Of a stretch of 64,000 bases of DNA, positions 58,202 to 64,000 are shown piece by piece. The notes beneath the pieces were generated by a model that did no database searches, was not told the origin of the DNA, and saw only the letters and a program-made list of their open reading frames with translations. Within the stretch, counting starts at the first letter, position 1, and every line of letters starts with the position of its first letter. This DNA is from Prostheceraeus crozeri. Its lineage: Eukaryota; Platyhelminthes; Polycladida; Euryleptidae. Location: the NCBI GenBank assembly GCA_907163375.1, contig CAJQUW010007878.1:62001-126000 (forward strand). Reading direction: 5' to 3'. The position numbers and the translations under genes are program-made.

Positions 58202-58994
58202 TTATCTGACTAACTGACTGATAAGTTAGTAACTGAAGTTAAGTAGCTGTGGTTTACCAACAGTTCACCGGATCGACTGATCACTCGTCATGCGCCGTCA
58301 GCACATTCCATTGTATCAATCCACATGCGCATAATGTCCTGGCTTTAAGCTTTCTGTGACAGGCCGCGAACTTATCAATCACCCCTCGTACAATCAAAAA
58401 TCTTATGGAAGCAGCCGGCGAGGATGAAACGAATTTCACCAACCAGAGTGGTCGTCGCACGGTGGTAACTCGCATAATCAATGCGACTGGGGATAAAGAT
58501 CCTGCGAAAAAGATCACCGGTCATCGATCAGACTGTGTAACATCTTACAACTGCGTAAGTGATAGGCGCTTGAGAGTTGCATCCAACATTCTTACTGGAT
58601 CCATCGCAAATGAGGCCTGCACCAGTATACAAGTTGACATGCGCACAAACTCAAGTAGCTCGTTGAGTGCAGAGCTAGTGCAAGCGTGCCAGGCTTTGGA
58701 GATGACCCCAAAGAAAATGGTCATTACCCGACCAGATGGCAGTAGTGCATCAGTTGAATTTTAACTTGCTTCCTTTCTTGACTATTTATCTTTATTTTAT
58801 ATTTCTATGGGTTAAATGTTCCTGTACTCACATTTCTATGTTATATAAAGTTCCCCGGGAATAAAGTTTATCGAATATAGAAGGGATTCTGAATACGATT
58901 CTACAACTATGTAATAATCTGGTATACTTTATAGATAATTAACTCGCAAAATGCAATAATGAAGCAATAATGCACTAGTTGCGTAAATAACTTT

Positions 58995-59343
58995 TATTCC
59001 ATGAACTGATTGAGAAGGAACATCTAGAAATAGGACATGATGAATGAATGGATATCCTGCTCAACAGAAATTGAATTCACTTATGTAATAGATAATGCAT
59101 AGATTTGATGTCATTATTTGCTATAATTACCGAAGGCTCGAGGTTATTATGACAAATAATGACCGAAGAAATCTATGCATCATCTGTTATAATGCATGAC
59201 TTTTTCCAAAGAAGTCTGCACCGGGTTAATAATTTCCAATCGGGAAAATAATTACCTGCTTCGTGGAACTTATTAACCTGTGGACATAGAGAGCCTTACA
59301 AAATCATGCATTATTTAGAAATAGAATGCAAAAGGGTATATTA
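58995..59343 (+). repeat. Dispersed repeat, copy 2, split by a MITE
   Basis: Matches copy 1 (51334-51463) in opposite orientation: ATTGAGAAGGAACATCTAGA, GGACATGATGAATGAATGGA and CAGAAATTGAATTCACTTAT to 59084, then TTAGAAATAGAATGCAAAAG from 59315. The interruption is the MITE at 59085-59310. Confidence 0.9.
59085..59310. mobile_element. Palindromic MITE, 226 bp, TTAT target duplication
   Basis: Copy 1 of the host repeat gives the empty site CACTTATCTAGAAATAG. Here TTAT occurs on both sides (59081-59084, 59311-59314) of an insert containing two consecutive inverted structures: GATAATGCATAGATTT against AAATCTATGCATCATC, and GCATGACTTTT with CCGGGTTAATAA against its inverse ending AAAATCATGC. 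No coding. Confidence 0.85.
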
Positions 59344-60479
59344 ATGTTTTCCATTTCATCCACGTACTTCCACCCACAGCCTAAATTTCTTTTGGTTAAG
59401 CTTACCAACTTTGGAAACCAGCATTTTTACGTTTAAGGACAGCATTCTAGTACTTAAGGGGTCTAATCGCACAATCGGTGATAGTGATTACTGTTCTACA
59501 GTATTTTACTCGGTTGCCTTTATGAAATGTTTCAACATATTTACAGGGATGTGCCGATAACCGATGCCGACTATCAACGGCAAAAAAGTCAAATATCGGC
59601 CGATATGTCGGCACTGTCGATATGATGACATAAATATTCTTTCTGTATGGACAGTGTAAGAACGCCCAAAATGTGCTCGTACTGTGGCATAATCAATCCA
59701 ACCCTTCAGACTTTTTACTTCTCACATTACACAACTAAACATGCAATTTTTCTTGTGTTTCTTTGATATTTTATTTTTCATATGTTGATTGCAAAATTTG
59801 GCCCCAATTTCGAAACTCTAGAAAAAAGAACCGTTAATATGAGTGTCCGTATACTGGAATAGTAGTGTTTATGCTTAATTGATGCTTTATTGTGAATTTG
59901 CAGCATACCTGAGATTGACATATCGCTTTAGTAGTAGTAGAAGAAGAAGACTGAAATGTCGACGTATTTCTCGTGCTATGTCGCCGCCCCAATTCCGTCA
60001 CGAAATAGAAAGAAAACACGTTAAGTTACGAGGACACCAAATATTTCTGCCGTTATAGGACTTCGTCAGTGGTGAATGACAGTGTGTGCAGACATGCAGT
60101 AGTTAAACACATAGATCGATCAGCAGCTGTACAGACGATGGTTGAAGCATAGATATCGTCTAACAATAGAAATGAAGTTTGCGTGTATTTCAAAGAACAA
60201 CATCATTCAGCAAGTTAGTTTATCGGAAGCCTTAGCGAAATCTAGGAAGGCAACGCATGATTATGATCTTTAGTGATTTTCTTAATTTGTTGGCTGATTT
60301 CTTTCAACTATCGTGCAAAGCCATCAGAAGTTATTTGTTACTTTATAAACTCTGACATTATTCATGAACAGTTTGTATATTTTGAACCAATTGGAATTCA
60401 TTGCCTATGTGTTCGAACTGCAAGTTTTAATTTTTTCGATTATGTCCTCCGATCCTCTTCAAATTTGTTGCAATGTGAT
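59344..60479. other. Unassigned DNA
   Basis: Contains a GCCGAT-rich patch (59550-59625) and a short run of AGT/AGA triplets (59934-59949). No gene supported. 59880-60070 contains an AACGGCAGAAAT / GACGAAGTCCTATA-like stretch on the minus strand that recalls non-coding parts of retroelements, but this is too weak to call. Confidence 0.4.
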
Positions 60480-60730
60480 CGGAAAGCATTCGTAACTTTC
60501 TTGAAAAGCCGGCATACCGAGAAGCGCTCTATGGTGGGCTGTGTTTGGTTGGTATCGCCGAGTGGATTGTCGAAATTGTTCAGGCTGCTCACAGGAACTC
60601 GACGTACAACATTCGCGTCAATGACTGTTGCAGTAGCACTTTTGATGTTAACGTGGGAGCGCAAGGTAATCAGTTCTCAGCCCAGTTTATCCAGTGTATC
60701 AATATTCCAAACTTCCCCGGTTTGGTGAAA
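60480..60730 (+). pseudogene. LINE reverse transcriptase fragment
   Basis: Across two frames the sequence reads DRKAF at motif A, then GIAEWIVEIVQAAHRNSTYN, IRVNDCCSSTFDVNVGAQGN and QFSAQFIQCINI. This follows the LINE pattern KLG(V).EW(I/L)V..VQA.YRN....(V/I)RVN...S..F.V.VGVHQG..LSPLLFI.(C/V)(I/L). Motif B (HQG..LSP) is worn. Only about 80 codons survive; no flanking LINE parts were seen. Confidence 0.7.
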
Positions 60731-60841
60731 TCGGTTTGTACCTTTCAAATCTACCTCGACCATAATAGTCGACCAATTTTTTACCCACTTGCGAATGGCC
60801 TAGAGTGTAGTACCATTTACAAGACGATTGTATCATTTTAG

Positions 60842-63800
60842 CTGATTGGCGACATTGTCATCACAGGCACCATTTGTAAGCTGATTTGAGCTACTTGAAT
60901 CTTCCGATACTCATTGGTGATCTTAATGTTTGCTGATTATTTGTGTTATAATTCCATCAGCTTTTGGTGACCAGCTTTGAAGGCTCAACTATGAGGTGAA
61001 GTTCGAGAAAGCTTTCACCTCAACGTTGCTTGAATTGCCGCACGAAATCCGCAGCGTCTGATGAAGAAATTGGGGGATGCTAATCGCGCAGCAAGTCACT
61101 GTGACGTTCCAGATGCATCCGTTCATCGTCAATTGATTCGTGTGGGATCGATGAACTGAAGATTGACCTTTTCCAGCATCATTCATGTCGTCTATAATAT
61201 CGGCTACCTTTTCACTTTCAAAGTCATCGCTACTGATAGGCTTATCTTCTTGATGCATGGCTAAGAGGAAATCGAAATTGTCAGTTCTCAACATTGTAAT
61301 CGAAAAGAATCCGATTAGCGTGTTGCCGAGTTGGTAGCGGTCTTTACACGATACTGAATAACATAACCGAACTACATGTCCCGTGTATTATTGTGATTAG
61401 CACAATTTTGCCCCTGGGCTACTGTAATGTTAATCTGCATAAATATATGTTCGTTGGAAATTTATGTAGCATAAAATTAAGAAAAGTCAAGAATTTTCGG
61501 AAGCGGCTGACGAGAAAGATAAAGAAAAATTGCAAATCATTCTGTATATACCCGAGGCTACAAAGGACTCTAACGATGACTAATCGTTAATGGCTTGTAT
61601 CTACTACATAATTAGAAAGTTCACGCTCTTTTGATGTAAAGATGTGTGGCCTACAGTATGTGGAGATTCTGAAGTATGAAAGCAGTGTATTCGAACGATC
61701 GAAGTAAATCCTAGCAGTTTTCTAATAAAGTAATCTGATAAATATATATATCAATTTAAGTTTAAACTTCTTAATAGTTGATTGATTACAAAAAAGAAAA
61801 CCTGTTATCGATGTTAAACTGAATGACCTTCATTCTAGTTTGACTTCATATTCTTTAAATTCTGCAGCATCAAAGGCACCGCAGGTGCTTTTGCTCATAA
61901 TCTATTTTGCTATTTGTTCGACTATAAATTAGCATAATCAACGTTTTACCTGTTGTTGATGCAATGCATCATGCATGGACGATCTGTTTAGAGTGATAAT
62001 TAATTTGCATCTTGTATTGATTTTCAGAAATTGGTGACAGGCAACAACATGGCTGCTGTGTGACATTGAAAAATGACTTTTATGTGCCAAGATATCGGAA
62101 AATTCAATATCTCGCACGATCTGTAGTCGATTACTTAATTTCATTCCTATTACTCTGTTGATGACGTAGATAATATTGTTAATTGAGTAGATTATGAAAT
62201 AAAATGCATATTATAAATATATGTCGTATTTTTGCTTTGTCCATACTTTTCTTCTGATCATGTGCGGCAATGAGCACACCAACTACCTCTTCAATTGACT
62301 ATTGGCTATTGAACAGAATTAAATGAAGTTTGGGCGTATTACAGTTAACTCCACCGACTCCCACTCCTTCAGCAAAATCAACGTAAGTCGCCTGTGGGAC
62401 GCACATAATGCAGGGATATCGAACTGTGGGGCTTACATTGGTCTTACAAATATTGGGGTCTTGTGAGGAAAGCATTATTGGCCACCAGTTTTTTTACTAT
62501 GTCGAACAGCATAGGCTGATTTTCACATCGGCACGTGTCAGTAGTGCGAGTTTGTTGTGGTAATTCAGAGATAATTTGACGAAATATGCATTATTAAGTT
62601 TGAAGTCACCTTGTGTACTTTCAGGTCTGTGTTAATATGAAACAGCAGAGAGATGCTCTGCATCAATATCAACTATTTTATGCACGTATGATGCCCAAGA
62701 TAGCTTACAATTTGATGAGCATCATTATTTGAATAGCACCAGTATTCAGTCCTTTTCGTCTTACCTTTCTACTAGCGCTGTGCGCGATGCACCGGTTCTC
62801 GGGCGAATTTCGAGTAAATTTGTATTTTAATTACATATATTTAATTCATTTTATCTGTTAGTCATAGAAATTGTAGAGAAACATATTTTTAGCATTCAGT
62901 GCTGTATAATTATTTCGAAGAGCATTGTTTAATTATATTCATCAATTCCACTCAAACTTCCCAAATTTCTGTGTCATGAGGATGACGCCTTTTGAAAATC
63001 ATTTATAAATAACCGATGCATTTCCTGATATCGAGAAAAAATATGAAAAATTGACGAAAATTAGATGTTCCTGATGAATCATTTTAGGCCACAAAATTTC
63101 AATGTGCGCGACCTCAGAATTTCGGAATATAGTGAATACTGCGCACTCAGCTATTGCTCCTAAATGTTAAAATTTAGGGTGTCCTAGCATATTCAGCGGC
63201 CAGTTATCCGTCTGAAAGACTTTTTCGGTATCGAGTAATGTCGAGATATTGACTCTCCTGCACATTTTTTCAGACAAAAGTGACATTACTTCGAATCTTT
63301 CTACTCTTCCTGATGTTCAGGTATTTTGAAAAAATAATCTATTCCTGCTATATCTTTAATTTTGAAGGATTCAACCTGTTCTATCCGCCACTGATTTATC
63401 AATGTACGGTTCACTGGTCATATTGCAATTTTTGTCGCATATCCACCGTATATGACTTCAGTTTTCATCTACTTTTAAAGAAGGCCATCAGAGCTATCAT
63501 AGAAACATGGGCTATGATGAGAATCACAGGCAAGAAATTGACACTGTTTAAGTTGAATATGAGCAATAATGAAATATATGAACTCCATCCTCAAGATTTT
63601 GGAGTTTTAATTAACTTTTGCATGGCAATTTAGAACGCGAAACAAATTATATTTCGCCTGTAGTATTTTAGTAAGTGCTTTAGTGTAAGTTTAGACTTAC
63701 CGGTGCACCGTTGCTGCATGGCAGGTGCGGTTAGCACACAAACCCTACTTAGAAACGTATACGCTAAATAATACCTTCTACTAAAAAGAATGCAAAGCAC

Positions 63801-64000
63801 GGGTTGAGACTATAGATATAAAAATTACCGGAAAAATATAAATTACATTTTTCCGGTAATTTTCCGGAAAAATTACCGGGAAAATTGGAAAAATATGGAA
63901 AAATAAAAAATTTCCTGTCAACGAAAAATATTCCATCTAAGTAAATTTGCAATATAGTGTTGATTAGGTAAATGATACGGTATCTCATTTTGGTATTCAT
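60842..64000. other. Unassigned AT-rich DNA to the window end
   Basis: No exon, bounded transposon or RNA gene supported. A minus-strand open frame at 60989-61294 (MLRTDNFDFLLAMHQEDKPI) and a plus-strand one at 63280-63633 have no recognised domain. Confidence 0.45.
63815..63905. repeat. TTTTCCGGTAATTTT-type simple inverted repeat
   Basis: AAAATTACCGG / CCGGTAATTTT words alternate four to five times in about 90 bp and can fold in several registers. Probably a degenerate simple repeat. Confidence 0.7.

Larger units (their letters stand above)
57388..58388 (-). mobile_element. mariner transposon, 1001 bp, internally deleted, with about 125 bp TIRs
   Basis: The ends are CGAGGGGTGATTGATAAGTT and its inverse, flanked by TA on both sides (57386-57387, 58389-58390). 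The inverted match extends about 125 bp (57388-57512 and 58264-58388) with around 95% identity, much longer than the 25-35 bp of ordinary mariners, including CATGTGGATTGATACAATGG and GCGCATGACGAGTGATCAGT. The long right repeat has probably replaced the 3' part of the transposase. High arm identity implies a young insertion or gene conversion between arms. Confidence 0.95.
56454..58764 (+). pseudogene. Crypton-type (DUF3504) tyrosine recombinase, copy B, split by mariner
   Basis: I prefer the ATG at 56454 (MNSFHNVIDDFNYELDELLS); an upstream in-frame ATG at 56343 is possible. Order: acidic N-terminus, TRLSANWARNTFNSW, an in-frame TAA at 56673, then ALQFFFFEARKRNGDRYPSD, SGARRALDSAMKETSERGVN, KHRKRASAIDADQEDNLWNR and the box I block INCGLRGGRELRSL. 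Next come PAENPNRCPVKLFEKLISLR and the hallmark NTHVGHNTLDS. The mariner interrupts here at a TA; after it the frame continues exactly with IKNLMEAAGEDE, TNQSGRRTVVTRI (family TNHSGRR: H replaced by Q), AKKITGHRSDCVTSYNCVSD with histidine and the tyrosine nucleophile, and an S-rich tail to TAA at 58762-58764. Compared with copy A it is diverged (perhaps a third identical) but keeps more catalytic residues. Confidence 0.9.
56295..58933 (+). mobile_element. Crypton-type element, copy B, bounded by 23 bp inverted repeats
   Basis: TATAAAGTATGCCAGATTAT plus TAC (56295-56317) reappears inverted at 58911-58933 with one mismatch. The recombinase frame lies between. Cryptons are generally described as lacking terminal inverted repeats, so these may be true ends, recombination sites, or a MITE pair. 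A mariner insertion (57388-58388) lies inside; without it the unit is about 1.64 kb. An in-frame stop and the mariner disrupt the gene. Confidence 0.7.

Noticed and set aside
59548-59630. GGGATGTGCCGATAACCGATGCCGAC, resembling a hAT terminus
   Set aside because: No matching inverse end or target duplication could be found within several kb.
59880-60070. Possible non-coding part of a retroelement
   Set aside because: Resemblance is only to a general sequence style; no coding, terminal repeat or boundary supports it.
62774-63720. Possible hAT MITE: CGCTGTGCGCGATGCACCGG at 62776 and ACCGGTGCACCG near 63699
   Set aside because: Only the subterminal CACCGGT-type words agree; the outer ends do not form a convincing inverted repeat and no 8 bp duplication was found.
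1-64000. Retroviruses, LTR elements, Polintons or other capsid/envelope elements
   Set aside because: No gag, protease, integrase, envelope, capsid or packaging ATPase motif and no paired long terminal repeats were seen.
1-64000. tRNA, rRNA and CRISPR features
   Set aside because: No cloverleaf with a proper GGTTCRANYCC box and no regular repeat-spacer array. The GACTCGAACC at 21642 lacks the other tRNA parts.

Overview
This is a 64 kb window of an animal nuclear genome, AT-rich (roughly one third G+C by eye), with spliced exons, long introns and dense transposon debris. The only host gene I recognise is the 3' part of an S-methyl-5'-thioadenosine phosphorylase (MTAP) gene on the + strand. 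Two internal exons (21244-21483 and 35509-35631) join in phase with good splice signals, and a likely last exon (39374-39454) is followed by AATAAA. The upstream MTAP exons were not found. The repeat types (Crypton/DUF3504 recombinases, pogo/Tigger, mariner, RTE and CR1/jockey-like LINEs, hAT MITEs, frequent TAGGCCTA and TACATGTA words) suggest a marine invertebrate, but the phylum cannot be fixed from this window.

Layout. 0.26-2.57 kb: a Tigger/pogo DNA transposon with TA target duplications and a once-frameshifted transposase. 3.7-8.9 kb: a nested stack in which an RTE-type LINE is split by an 895 bp hAT MITE and by a long inverted-repeat (foldback) element, itself split by a second hAT MITE; three insertions have recognisable target duplications or a reconstructable empty site. 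9.6-10 kb: a fossil GIY-YIG endonuclease domain of Penelope-like type. 13.5 kb: an RTE 3' end. 15.4-17.8 kb: a 5'-truncated CR1/jockey-like LINE with an (AAT)n tail. 17.8-39.5 kb: MTAP exons and introns, with a 0.9 kb foldback element, a 105 nt hairpin, three MITEs with clear target duplications and an RTE tail in the introns. 39.6-50.5 kb: mostly unassignable AT-rich DNA with two transposon ORF fragments and a recent 124-126 bp duplication.

50.5-59.4 kb is the most unusual part. It is a palindrome-rich cluster holding two diverged Crypton-type tyrosine recombinase ORFs arranged head to head (54.46-55.66 kb on -, 56.45-58.76 kb on +). They are separated by two long near-perfect palindromes. 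The + copy is bounded by 23 bp inverted repeats matching at 22 positions, which Cryptons are not known for, and is split by a mariner element whose removal restores the reading frame exactly. A 1.95 kb composite inverted duplication lies beside the pair, and a dispersed repeat occurs in opposite orientation on both sides of the cluster. 59.4-64 kb holds one LINE RT fragment and otherwise nothing assignable.

The genes here do not form a pathway: MTAP is a housekeeping enzyme of methionine salvage, and everything else is mobile DNA, almost all of it broken. I saw no retrovirus, LTR element, Polinton, CRISPR array, tRNA or rRNA.
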